In this document: one piece after another, positions 1 through 10,643 of the stretch
Layout of the letters: each line of letters begins with the position of its first letter
Numbering within the stretch: position 1 is the first letter of the stretch
Assembly: GCA_036346355.1 (NCBI GenBank)
Contig: CM070571.1
Location: 46,644,293 to 46,708,292 of the forward strand
Direction: 5' to 3'
Source of the DNA: Rhipidocladum racemiflorum
Taxonomy: Eukaryota; Streptophyta; Magnoliopsida; Poales; Poaceae
Length of the DNA: 64,000 nt
Translations under genes and position numbers: made by a program
Notes under the pieces: generated by a model
What the model saw: the letters and a program-made list of their open reading frames with translations, nothing else
Database searches by the model: none
Told to the model about the DNA's origin: nothing

Positions 1-800
1 TGCACATGCGCCAACTTCCATCCTTCTTCGAGATGAAGAGAACGGGTGCTCCCCATGGCGAAACGCTACGCCGAATAAAGCCCTTGGCCAACAAATCCTC
101 CAACTGCTTCTTCAAGTCATCTTGAAAAGGACGAGCCAAGCGGTATGGAGAGATAGAAATAGGTCGAGTGCCCGGAACAAGATCAATACAAAACTCCACA
201 TTCCTCACGGGAGGTAGACCAGGCAACTCATCAGGGAACACATCAACAAACTCCTTCACTACAGGAATCTCCTCAATGGAAACTGAAGACGATGGCTTCT
301 CAGACAAGGTCATGAGGAAACCCAACTGCCTCAAACGGCGACCGTAAAACAGATCGCCAAAGCAAAGACGGAATCGGAAGGTAAACCACCCTGAAAGGTC
401 AACTCTACCTCGACGGGCCTGCAAGGCAACCGTCTTCCAGAAACAACAGATCTTGGCACGGTACTGATGCAGCCAGTCCATGCCCAAAATGACATCAAAA
501 GGAGCCAACTGGATCACCATAAGATTGGCAAAGAAAACCTCATCATCAATGGCAATGGTGCAACCCGGGCAAACCAAAGAGCTAGCAATCAAACCCCCAG
601 GAGAACTGACTAGCATAGACTCAGAAATCCACTGAACTCCCAACTTAGCCCAACTAGCAAACTCAGATGACATAAAGGAATAGGATGCTCCGGAATCAAA
701 CAGAACAAAGGCATCAATGGAATCCACGAGCAGAGTACCTGAAACCACCTCTGGATGCCCGGCTGACTCGGCGGTCGGCAAAGCGTACACTCCTGGTGGC
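1..800 (-). CDS. pol: E0 pol, protease to start of reverse transcriptase (partial)
   Basis: This is the N-terminal part of a Gypsy polyprotein, which would supply the aspartic protease and reverse transcriptase that process proteins and copy RNA in the virus-like particle. One frame stays open from about 795 to the left edge. It holds the protease active site FDSGAS near 670-690, the conserved VILGMDWL near 455-480, and reverse transcriptase motifs including SPWGAPVLFISKKDGSWRMC next to the edge (about 1-62). No stop is seen in this stretch, so pol is in better shape than the gag to its right. The catalytic FIDD-type motif, RNase H and integrase are off the window. Gag and pol appear to be in different frames here. 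Confidence 0.85.
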
Positions 801-2153
801 GCCGGGACGAGGGAGCCCGACTCGGTGATGCCCCAACAAGGCTGGGGGCGGAGGAGGCAACTGCGGAGGAGCAAACGGCTGCGGGCACCAGTAAGCCGCT
901 GGTGGCGCCCACGCAAAGGGCGGCTGAGGAGCAGGAGCAACCATCATGTGCACCGATCCTTTGGAAGACACCGTTGGAGTGGGAGGAGAAGGCACCGTCT
1001 CCCACTTGATGATGCTACCGGGATTCATCCGGCAGACTCGTCCCATGTGGCCAGGCTTTCCACAGTGGTTGCAACTCCCGGTCCAACCACACTCTGAAGC
1101 ACGGTGCTCACCACCGCACTTGAAGCACATCATGCCCTGCCCAGGCACAGGACGAACAGCCGCTCGTGAGGAAGGCAGTGGGCGGCTTCATCTTAGCCCA
1201 CGAGGAGGAGCCCTGTCCTCCCTTGAACTTCTTGCAGGTGGGTCGAGAAGACCCACCTCCTCCACCAAAGGTCCTCTTCGGCCCCGCTTTGCCGCAGGAA
1301 CTACTGAACCGCCCGGGTTTTGCTTATCCCGGGAGAGCTCCAACTCGAGCTCCATGCCCTTCGCCTGCTCCACCACTGAGCAGAAGTCACAAGGAACAGT
1401 CGCCCCATGACAACTCTGAACTCCTGGTTGAGGCCCCTACGGAACCTCCTTGCCTTCTCCCGATCGTCGGCTGCCACAGCCGGCACGAAGCGCACCACGC
1501 TGTTGAACTCCACCTCATACTCTGCCACCGACCTCTCTCCCTGGGAAAGAGTCGTCAGAGTATGCTCCATCCGCTCAAGGAAAGACTTTGGGTAGAACTT
1601 GGCTCGGAAGCGAGCCACAAAGTCCTCCCAGGTGACTGAACCAAGATCGGGGGCTCCAGCAACCAGAACCCCCTCCCACCAGATATCAGCTTGGCCCTTC
1701 AGCTGAAAGGCCACAAAGCGAGCCCTCTGGACCGAGGTCAACTCTAGGACCTCAAACTGCCTCTCCATGTACCGCAGCCAATCTGCGGACAGGATCGGCG
1801 TGCCCGCTCCGTCAAAAGTGTCAAGACGGAGGGACATCCACTCCCGGAGGCTCATCCTCGGCTCCGGCACAGCTGGGCAACAAGCGGGGCCCAGCTGCGG
1901 TGGAAACACAACAGCGAGGGGCTGCCCGCAGAAGTCTTTGGCGCAGCTCCTAAATCTCCCTCTGCAAAGCCTGTACTAAATCCTCATTGGTGACGGGTAC
2001 CTCCGCCCCTGACTGTGCCGCTGGAAGCTCCTCCTGAGCTGGCCCATGAGCATTGAGCGAAACGCTACCCTCAGCAACAGACTCAGCAACTCCTTGGGAG
2101 CCTCGCCCCTGGCCTCCATGGCCACGACGTCCACAGCCTCTACCCCTCGGCAT
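714..2153 (-). pseudogene. gag: E0 gag, frameshifted
   Basis: This is the nucleocapsid gene of E0. It starts at ATG 2153 with an Arg/Gly-rich stretch (MPRGRGCGRRGHGG). The frame breaks near 1950 and resumes in the segment ending at 1909, which has the retrotransposon gag domain (ADWLRYMERQFEVLELT, then WWEGV and a FVARFRAKFYP block at roughly 1820-1600). It shifts again near 1390. Two CCHC knuckles follow at about 1050-1130: CFKCGGEHRASEC (one residue short in the usual C-X2-C-X4-H-X4-C spacing) and CNHCGKPGHMGRVC. At least two frameshifts make it non-functional as read. Indels close to CTG and CCGG could partly be sequence errors, as argued for G2. Confidence 0.8.
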
Positions 2154-2492
2154 GGCTGCTTCAGACAGACAATCATCCAAACACATAAATATAAACACAA
2201 CATCATACAATCAAGAACGAAGATCAAACATCATTATAGACATATTCTTTATCATATAATCAAGCGCGATGCAATGATGAACCAAAACCCCATCCTACTG
2301 TGCAACCAAGTGTGTCAAATTTTAGATTAGTTATACCACTTTTGTAAGTTTTAATGTTGCTATCCTATAACAAAGTTTTAGTTAGAACCTAAGCCATGTT
2401 TCTAAGTTATTCCACATCATATTTTAGTTGCAACTTAAGGTATGACACTAAAAATACATATTCCAAGGACCTCTGACCAGCTCTGATACCAA
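2154..2492 (-). other. E0 untranslated leader and primer-binding site
   Basis: The AT-rich stretch between gag and the LTR has no coding signal. The primer-binding site is at 2480-2491; its minus-strand reading is TGGTATCAGAGC, complementary to the 3' end of initiator methionine tRNA, the usual primer of plant Gypsy and Copia elements. It begins two bases from the LTR end. Confidence 0.85.
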
Positions 2493-4681
2493 GCTAACAC
2501 CCGGCATTTATTATGCCCGAATGCTACCAAACATAAGCTAAACAACATCTAAATACCACAATTAAACATAAATTCCAGCAAAGGCGCACATGCTAAAAAC
2601 CGAAATTTGTGACATCTCCTTTGTTTTAACATGAAACGAAGGAACAACAACAATATAGCAATATATGGAATATGAGAGACAACTAAAACAGCAATAATTA
2701 ACAACTTAGCAACAATATAAGTCTAGTTTCAAACACATAATGTCTCCAAGTGTCAACGAACAATAAAACTCTCATATAGCAAAGCTAAGCCTTAAAGCAA
2801 TGATCATCACACGCAATTTATTGTCAAAACTAATAGAATGACTTGTGGAATCAAAAATGGGTGAAGCTACGTGCGGACGTGTGGCTCTTTCCCTTCCCCG
2901 CATGCTGTTCTCATGGTACCTAAAACAACAAGAAAACACAAGCGTGAGTTCGAAACTCAGCAAGCATATTGCAATGAATACAACAAGAGCAATTACATGG
3001 CAATAATAACTCATATCATGTAAACCATCTCATCCATAATCACATAACATTTTCATCCTCAATATGTATGCAATGCGATGCTATGCTCATGTCTCCTTGG
3101 AAACTCATACCGGTATGGTTGAGTACACACCCGTCGGTGTGCACCCTCTCCCCCCTTCCATCCCGAAGATGGAGGGTGCCTACTCCTCGCTTCCGTTCAC
3201 CGCGGTGAATGGAATCACGATGTAGGACTTACTCATTGGCTCTCCGGATTAGTCATAACTTTCTCACCGACCTTCCCAGACTAGTTATGACTTTTTCACC
3301 GCCCAGGCCATGTAATCATGCCATGTATGCTATTATGCCAACATCATAATTAACTCGTACATTAACACATGGCATCATAACATGATAAACATACTCATCA
3401 TATCATTGGAAAGCATTAAAGCATGGCAAAATCAATCTCATCTAGTCTCAACTAGCAACCTACAAATCGCTATCCATTACAATACACTTGCCTCAACCAC
3501 GGGCAACGGATTGGCGGGAAGTAGAAGGCACTCCCGGGGTCGCACCACCTGCACATAGGTACCGCACACTCACAATCATGTCCACAAAACAGTACGCAAA
3601 CCCTCATCAACCCCGACATTGCCAACTACTCGCAAAACCTAAAAACAGAGGTTCTGTCCCGTCGGGACAGCAGCCTTGCAAAAGTCATAACTTGAGTTCT
3701 GGGACTCCGAATCAATTAAACGAGTACATCCTTGCGTAGATTAGGAAATTTCCCAACTTTTTCTAGTTATAGGGAAAGACTGATTCGGACTCTAAAGTTG
3801 TTTAATCTACAAAATACCGTGATCTGTTCCAATCACATCACAGATTTTAACACGCTCGGTAAAACAGCCATAACTTTCAAACGGCTGGGCAGAATTTAAC
3901 GTTGTTTATATCCACGGAAATATAATGACATTATCTACAACTTCTTCAACATCCATACGGACAGATTCGGATTCTAAATTGACGAAAACTCAAACCCTAG
4001 GTCGACTGCTCATGCTGTCTCAAAACAGAAACGTGGCAACATCTAGATCTAATCCAATTTCCTCAATTCCAGCACCACCAATTGAAATAAAAAATTGATA
4101 ACCACCATTATAACAGTACCTAGATCAACCCCAAGGATTTCCATGGCCATACCTTTGCCCGACGCACGAGAACCCACAAGAACTCCTCCCGAATCGCTCC
4201 TCGCACCTCGCTCCTCGCTCCTTACTCCTCGCTCATCGGATGGATCTTCGAGGTGCAGGGGGTGGGGAGGCTACCCTAGGGCAGCAAGGGGGTGGAGGAG
4301 AGGTGGTGGAGTGGTGGAGAGGTGGAGAGGGCAAGGGGGGGCGCACGGCACAAGGGGAGGAAAGGTGGGGGTGCGGCTAGGGGCCAAGGCGAGGTGGGGA
4401 GGCGCCCTAAGGGGAGGTGGGGCGCAAGAAGGCAGGGGGGAGCCCTTTTACCAGCCCCCACACCTGTTCCTAATCCTAAATGGATTCCTACTCCATCCCA
4501 CCAAAGCCCACAACCCCCTCTTTAAGGCCCAAAATCCCCCGGAAAGGCCCAAAACCCCGGAAACGGCCCGGAAACGCTATTAACCTCCATACCCTATGGT
4601 TTTAACCTTATTTCCACATCTCATACTGTTTTTGACCTTATCATGCACGTTAATAAGGTTACGACACTCCGAGGTGTCACA
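2493..4681 (-). repeat. E0 5' LTR, about 2.19 kb
   Basis: On the minus strand the LTR starts TGTGACACCTCGGAGTGTCG at 4681 and ends next to the primer-binding site near 2493. The 3' end reads GGGTGTTAGC where CA would be expected, so the terminus may be mutated and the boundary is good to a few bases. Nothing in it looks like a gene. It has a G-rich purine tract at about 4257-4445 on the plus strand. ORFs of up to 162 codons there are composition artefacts. Confidence 0.8.
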
Positions 4682-5844
4682 CTAATTATCTTGGCAATCC
4701 TTATCCTTCCGAAAATGGAATTTACTCCATTACCGTCTGCAAAGTCAAAACTCAAATTTCGGTTCTTACTCGAAATTCCTTCCAAATTCCAAAATTCCTC
4801 AAAAATCCCAAAACCTATTGCATTGGATTCCAAATATTCTGTAATATTTTTGGGAATTTTTCCAAGATTTATAGCATCACTTTTCTATTTTATCTTTCGC
4901 GCTCTTCCCCAAAACATTGTTCAAATTTAAATAATTTATCTCGATGTCATTCAAAATTTCTAGAGCATCCAAAAATCTTGAAACCCATTTCATTTAGTTT
5001 CAAATAATTCATAATATTTTTGAGAATTTTTCTAGGATTGTTAGATCCTTTTTACAATTTTATCTTTCGCGATTTTTTCCTTACTATTTAAAATCAAGCA
5101 AAGGGGGTGTGATAGCTGGCGTGCACTGTTCATTGTCTTCAACCCTCAGACACATCCAGAACGTGTTTTTCTCTCCCTCTCCCATGGAGACCTTGGCTTT
5201 AGTCATCTATAACTCCTTCATTTCCGCACCAAATTGATTGAAATCAATTGCAGATCGAAGGTGTAATTACAAGGATTCCATTCCCGGTCATCAATCTACC
5301 TAAATCCCGTTGAAACGGTCACAATAATCATTCAAACCGAATTCATTGTTTGTTTGATAGCTCGGCCGTTTATTGTCCATTCTGCGTGCCACCACCTCCT
5401 ATAGAAGCGTCTCGCCTTCCTCTACACGGTGCTCACCTCCCCACAGTGTCCTTCAACTCCATTCTTCTAGAAACTCACGAGAACCATCGCCGGACGCCGT
5501 CCAAAGACATCACCTCGTCAACTTTTGATCTAGTGAGTCAATTGGAATTCCGTTCACATCATCATGTGTGTCTCATTGCCACGATCTAAAGCCCTCAAGA
5601 TATTTCAGGATTCATCAAGATTTGACTCCAAATTTCGTGTTTGAAGTCGCCGGTCAGAGTTCCATTTGTCGTCAATTACTCTCAATCCGGTAATTCTCTT
5701 CAAAATCCGACACCACCTTTGAGTTCGCGTCATCGAGACCTTGCTGGTGCTCATCATCTTCAACCTTGCCCCTCTCGACCCACTTCTCCCCAAGTCATGG
5801 ATCCTCTATTGGAAGTTCATGTTCTCTGAAAAACTGCCATCGAA

Positions 5845-5867
5845 GTACTGTAGCGGCGCTACAGTAC
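5845..5867. repeat. Palindrome in E1 LTR
   Basis: Arms GTACTGTAGC and GCTACAGTAC are separated by GGC. The identical palindrome is at 62608-62630 in the 3' LTR, although the surrounding sequence has diverged. It could form a hairpin in RNA or bind a dimeric factor; its role is unknown. Confidence 0.85.
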
Positions 5868-6052
5868 AATTTCTTTTTCTTTTTGGATTTTTCCTTCCAA
5901 TCCAACTTCGAAACGCTCGTTCTCTTCCATCGTAACTCCGAATCGAGTGATTCGAATGCCTAAATTCATCTAAAATTATCCTCTATCTACTAGTGCTAAT
6001 TTTATAATTTTTAGATTTATTTTATTTATTTGTTGCTACATTTTGCGCATAG

Positions 6053-6124
6053 TTGAAGAACCCGTCGAAGCCGCCGACGCCGTCGCTAAGTATCAAGAGT
6101 TCGACACCATTGCTCCTGCTGATG
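6053..6124 (+). CDS. Candidate internal exon (exon A) in E1 5' LTR
   Basis: This 72-nt segment is open in one frame, is preceded by a T-rich tract ending CATAG, and is followed directly by GCAAGT, the classical donor of GC-AG introns. Its frame has two bases at the start and one at the end (phase 1 on both sides) and encodes an acidic stretch containing EEPVEAADAVAKYQEFDTI. The copy at 62811-62882 in the 3' LTR keeps length, frame and GCAAGT. Family B LTRs have a segment of the same architecture (for example 52824-52904). I do not recognise the peptide and see no secure start codon upstream. That it is an exon is an inference from sequence alone. Confidence 0.45.
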
Positions 6125-7206
6125 GCAAGTCTACTTGACGCATGTCGATCCTATTCTTTAAAAATGTTATACAGTGTTTTATAACATAAATTGCTCTCTA
6201 TAAAAGTGATGTTAAATATAGAATGGTAGCTATTCCGAATTTGTTGTCACCTCCTTGATAATGATGTTCATGTACATTTGTAACCCTAAGACACTGAGAT
6301 ATATCATATTTATATTACATTGTGATATATGCTGAGTGCCTTAGATGTGCTTAGTTGCAAAATTGATCAAAATACCTAAGGGTGGGAATCTTTGAAACTA
6401 TGGTTTAAATATGTTTTAGAGAATTGTAGCATTGCACTTGCTGTTGTAATTGCAATATAAAAATAAAATAAAAATGGTTTAGACTTGGGCGGAATGGTAT
6501 GTCCGGTAGGTGTGGATGGAGCACAGTGCGGATGGAGTACTAGTCCTTGTTTGTGCAAGTACCGCCACAAGTCAATTAAGGACCGATGCTTGTGATTGTC
6601 CATTCTTAGTATAACTGTATAACCACATGTCTAAATGGCTATGACCTAGCTTAATAATTTGTAGAAATCTACCTTAGACTCACTGGAAGGTGGAATGCGT
6701 GTGCCGGATGGAGGCAAGACTGATTTTCCCACACGGCACAAGAGATGGCTTCTGTACTGGGTGGATGGAACCCTAACAGCGGTGAAACCTTAGCAGGTAG
6801 AGTCGGGTAAGATTGATACATTGTAAAGGCCTTTTCATTATTTCTCTGCCGACACACCAAAGGAATTGTGTTAATAGCTTGGCATAAAGGGATGATCATG
6901 TCTTGTGGGTAAAGCTGTACACCTCTGCAGAGTGTAAAACTATTTGAATAGCCGTGCCTACGGTCAAGGGCAATCGAAGAATGCTTTCATATTGGTAGAC
7001 TTGGTTTAGTTTTAAAAATTGGAGTTTTGGGATCCAGGAGTGGTTAGAACTCTCAGACATGTATATGGCGGATTGAGCCAGTTATGTGGTCGGAACCTAT
7101 TTTAATTCATGACGGATGAAGTCATGTGATGGATAACCTTGATCTTATAAAATATGTAGATAGAGCTTGTATACTAGTGATGGTGGATAGAACCTTCACT
7201 AGAACT

Positions 7207-7484
7207 GAAGGCGTTTTGGGTGTCCCAATTTTTCGATTTGGGTGGACATGACTTTGACATTTGGGAGTCCTTCTCCTTGGTTCCTAAGGACAATAAAATC
7301 ATCACAAGGATTAAATAGCATTCCATTCATTAAATTATTTGTATGCAATCCGAGGAACGCATTCACTTGGTAATTGAATTGACGTGCGCGAGCTCGAGTA
7401 ATTAGCCCTTGTATTACATTGTTGGTTTCAATTGGGTTTGTAGGCATGGCCATATCCATGGTAGTGATATCCTCATCAAGAACT
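7207..7484 (-). pseudogene. Captured fragment of another Gypsy element's 3' coding tail
   Basis: This 278-bp block is absent from the 3' LTR and is flanked by AGAACT direct repeats (7201-7206 and 7479-7484). The minus strand encodes a stretch with ITRARARQFNYQVNAFLG and NPCDDFIVLRNQGEG. I recognise this type of sequence from the region after pol in many grass Gypsy elements, from general knowledge and not from a search. Either the piece was inserted here with a 6-bp duplication, or the 3' LTR lost it by slippage between the repeats. It is not an independent gene. Confidence 0.7.
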
Positions 7485-7689
7485 ATAAATAATTTCAATT
7501 GTAAAATTAATTGTTAAAAATGCATTGTGAAAACTAATACTAAGTAAGTTCTGTTAAAATCAGCTTTGTGCAAAAGAATCATAATAAGCCATCGTTGGAA
7601 AGCCCTGCATGATGCATGTTTTTCCAGACTTGCTGAGTACGTTTGTACTCACGTGCTACACACAACTTTGTCATCAGAAAATTTTCAAG

Positions 7690-7751
7690 ATGCCATCAAA
7701 GATGGTGAGCTCTTCGCCGAGGAGTTTGAGGAAGGCCATCAAGAAAACTAG
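7690..7751 (+). CDS. Candidate terminal exon (exon B) in E1 5' LTR
   Basis: This follows TTTTCAAG and starts in the phase that fits exon A (a leftover G joined to AT gives Asp). It then encodes AIKDGELFAEEFEEGHQEN and stops at TAG 7749-7751. About 40 nt upstream of the acceptor is the hairpin GAGTAC-GTTT-GTACTC; family B terminal exons have the same hairpin with a CAA or TTG loop. The equivalent in the 3' LTR is beyond the window edge. The peptide is acidic and of unknown function. Confidence 0.42.
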
Positions 7752-7784
7752 GCGTGTGTTCCCAGTTGTCTGCCTGTGGCGTCT

Positions 7785-9030
7785 TGTAACACCCCAAATT
7801 TTTGCTTTCCATGAATTTGAATGAAATTTTGCACTTTGGTGAATTTTTGGAATTTTCTAGAATTTATTTGGATTTATTTTGAATTTATTCCCTTTTGAAA
7901 TAATTAAAGAATTTAAATTTATAAATAAAATTTTGTTGGAAATATTTTATTTAAGTCCAAAATGTTCCAAAGTATTTTTCAGAATTTTTCTGGAATTTAT
8001 CTGATTGTTTTGCTATTTTTCTTGAATTAAATGAATTTCTGAGAATTAATTCATTTATTTAATCGCTGGAAATGACGAGTGGGTTTGTACTGTTCCTTCG
8101 ACCGAGCCCCGACCCGAACCGCGCCAAACCGGCATAACCCTAACTCGCCGACCGTTGGATCTCGATCCAACGGCCGTGCGTGAACCGCATCGCGCGCGCG
8201 AGGTGGACCGTGCGATTGGGACACGTGGACGGCTCCGATTGCGTCGTCTTCACCGAGTCAGACTCGGATAGCGCCGCCGCGCCCTCCGCTGAGTTCGTTA
8301 GGGTTCCGGATCTTGCGCGCATGCCTAAGCTATTTAAAGTGTGGGTCATCGCCCGAGGTTGCCCTTTGCCGTGCGCACATCCTGACCTAGTTTTCTTCGC
8401 CCATGACGCCGCCACCACCTCCCGATCCCTCGCCGAAGTTGAGGTAGCGACCGCCGCGGTTTTAGCCTTTTGCCGCCGCCGTCAAGCCTCTCCGGGTGCC
8501 TTCGAGCCTAGATCCGGACTCCCCAAGCCGAGGCGCGCCCATGGGTCATCTTCATCTCGCCGGAGCAGCCCCGAAACGCTGTCGCATTGGTCGTCTTCCC
8601 CAACCCTGGTGAACTAGCACCGCCGCAACGCCATCAACCTTCATGAGCTCTGTCAACCGTGCGATCCCGATCGCACGCACGAGGTGAGGCCACGTAGCCC
8701 TTTACTGTTTCAACCCTGGATCCTTTAGCCGCCGTTGGATCTTGATTCTAGGGCTTAGATTGAGCCACGTAGTAGCCTAGGGTGCGGATTTGATGCATTT
8801 GGGGCCATCCGATCCGAATCGAACGACCCCGATTGTGCCGCGTGTCACGCACCAGGTGATGCCGCGTCACCCTTTTCTCCGCGTGAGTTAGATCCGATCC
8901 GCGCCATTGATTTTTGAATGAACGCCTCAGATCGTGCCACGTAGCCTAGCCGCCGCACCGTGCGCGTGTGAGCGCGCCACTGACATGCGGGGCCCGCATG
9001 TCAGCGGCTGTTGCGTGCGCCGAGCACACC
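7785..9030 (+). repeat. L2 LTR, 5' segment (U3 and promoter)
   Basis: This is the AT-rich LTR start followed by a GC-rich promoter region. Family B LTRs share repeated palindromes of the form CCGTTGGATC/GATCCAACGG; here one is near 8153-8175. A TATA-like element lies at 8330-8339. ORFs in the GC-rich part (for example 8180-8617) are not shared as reading frames with other family B copies, so I do not call a gene. The segment ends at ACACC (9026-9030), the target site of L3. Confidence 0.9.
8330..8339 (+). promoter_or_regulatory. L2 LTR TATA box
   Basis: CTATTTAAAG stands in the same LTR position as CTATTTAATG in L4 (51559-51568) and the minus-strand CTATTTAAAG in both G2 LTRs (38694-38703, 47552-47561). 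Transcription should start about 30 bases downstream. Confidence 0.65.
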
Positions 9031-9317
9031 TGTCGGGACCCCGAATTTGCAAATCCGGACCCTCTGTGTATTCAGCACTAGTCCAGGAACACGCTAGTGC
9101 ACACAGTCTTAACATCGGTAAATATCACAATCATACCACTCGATAATAGTAAAGTACTTTAATTAAATAGTCAAACTGGTTACTCAACCTTATGGTCAAG
9201 TTACAAATGTACGCCTCGCAGGGCGAAACTTATTAAGAGAGAAATAATAGCAGCGGAAAATAAGATAACTTCGTGGCACCATCCAGTATACCACAGGCAA
9301 CTGACTAGGCTCGCTCC

Positions 9318-9376
9318 CTAAGTAGACGGTTCCTCGTGGAGCTCCTCCTCCAAAGCTGGTGTAGTCTCCTCTTCAA
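9318..9376 (-). CDS. Candidate terminal exon (exon B) in L3
   Basis: On the minus strand this 59-nt segment follows ACACCAG and encodes EEETTPALEEELHEEPST, then TAG. Its length, phase and acceptor equal those of L4 (54088-54146). The hairpin GAGTAC-CAA-GTACTC lies just upstream in the LTR sense (about 9402-9416). Confidence 0.45.
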
Positions 9377-10565
9377 CTGGTGTTGTATTGTGGCAAGGGT
9401 GAGTACTTGGTACTCAGCAAGTCATGCACAGAATGCAAGCTAATATACTACATGCATGGCTTGATACAAAGGAATAGCTCAGGGTATATTTGCGAAACTT
9501 GACATTTGACAAGTAACATAAGTAGATTCGAAAGCAGTAGAAACAAGTAAAGCATAGATAACTTTTCAAGGAGTTTAGTAAACATCTTTCCCATCCTAAT
9601 CCACATTTCCATCAACATCATTATTAGTCCAACCCAACCTTTCAAATCCAAGTTATTTTTGAGAAAATCTAACCCTTGACTGTAATTCCCGAGCGATGTC
9701 CAATACCGCGGACACGGCTATTCGAATAGATTGTACACTCTGCAGAGATTATGCACTTTACCCACAAGATACAGTCAAACACCACAAAGGCGAGTTCCCG
9801 TAACAAAGTCTTTCGGAAACTTCTAACAATACAAGTGAGCCTTCCCGGTTATTGCACACTAACCCTTCCCTTAGCTAAGGCGAAGTTTAGGCCAATCAAC
9901 CGTTAGATGGGTACCTGGCCTCAGCCTCGGTACGCTCCCCCGTAAAACTTACACAAAGGGTGTAGTTGACCTCCTGAGGTCCCACAGGTACGTTATTAGC
10001 AACTTAGTCAACTAGGTCCGTCCCATTACAGACATGTGGTTGCACGTTAGACCCAGTTCAAAGGCTTGCAAGGTTAAGTCCTTAGGGTGACCAGGGCAAG
10101 ACTACCCGAAGAACCAAAACATCATTCCCAATGCCACAACTGGCCCACCTGATCATTCTTGCCACATGCCCCGGTCGAAAACTATTTATCAAACCCCAGT
10201 TGATTACCATGCACCACGTGCCATCAACATCACATGATACCTTTCCAAAACAGGTTCAATATATCATTAAGTCAATATTAACATTTGATTGTCCAAAATC
10301 ATGTCATGAGCACGTAGCAAGTCTAAGCAGTATACTACAACGGTCTAAAACCCATGTTGGCAATTTAATAATGTCCAACTAGTAATCCACAACTAGGGTG
10401 ACAAGGGTCATGGCACATATTTAAATAATCAAGGTGTCATACAGCAAATTGGTATTTATCTAATCCCCATATTTAAATAAAGTATTTTCTAATTGAACTA
10501 GCATGCAATAGGTTAAATCAAAATAGATTTCGAAATAGGATCAACATGGTCAAAGCACAACTTGC

Positions 10566-10643
10566 CTTCAAAAAGTACTTGTTCTTGGTCTTGAGTTGGA
10601 TCTGAGTCAATACTTCTCCTTGAATCATACGGCACTTCAACGT
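10566..10643 (-). CDS. Candidate internal exon (exon A) in L3, frame-damaged
   Basis: This is the minus-strand counterpart of 32824-32904 in G1, followed by the same GCAAGT donor. It is 78 nt where the family subtype has 81, with one base lost in a CCTG and a scrambled stretch at the CCTTCCGG position, so the frame is disturbed in the middle. The damage is of the same kind as in G2. Confidence 0.35.

Larger units (their letters stand above)
1..4681 (-). mobile_element. Ty3/Gypsy LTR retrotransposon E0, cut by the window edge
   Basis: Read right to left, the element shows a 2.2-kb 5' LTR, a primer-binding site, gag with two zinc knuckles, and the protease and first part of reverse transcriptase, which run off the left edge. 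It inserted into the 5' LTR of element E1: from 4682 the sequence (starting CTAAT) matches E1's 3' LTR from 61443, 80 bases into that LTR. CTAAT would be the 5-bp target duplication, but the partner copy lies outside the window. Its LTR and gag differ from those of the other Gypsy elements here, so it is a separate family. The exact lineage is not certain. Confidence 0.93.
4682..7784 (+). repeat. E1 5' LTR, left part
   Basis: This part aligns along its length with 61443-64000 in the 3' LTR, for example GGCAATCCTTATCCTTCCG at about 4692 and 61452. It differs by scattered substitutions and by an extra 278-bp block at 7207-7484. It carries a 10-bp-arm palindrome (5845-5867), two exon-like segments (6053-6124, 7690-7751), a conserved palindromic block (about 6902-6957) and a GAGTAC/GTACTC hairpin (about 7635-7651). 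The remainder is AT-rich and non-coding. Confidence 0.92.

Noticed and set aside
4095..4583. 162-codon ORF in E0's LTR
   Set aside because: Gly/Arg low-complexity translation of the purine-rich tract on the strand opposite to the element.
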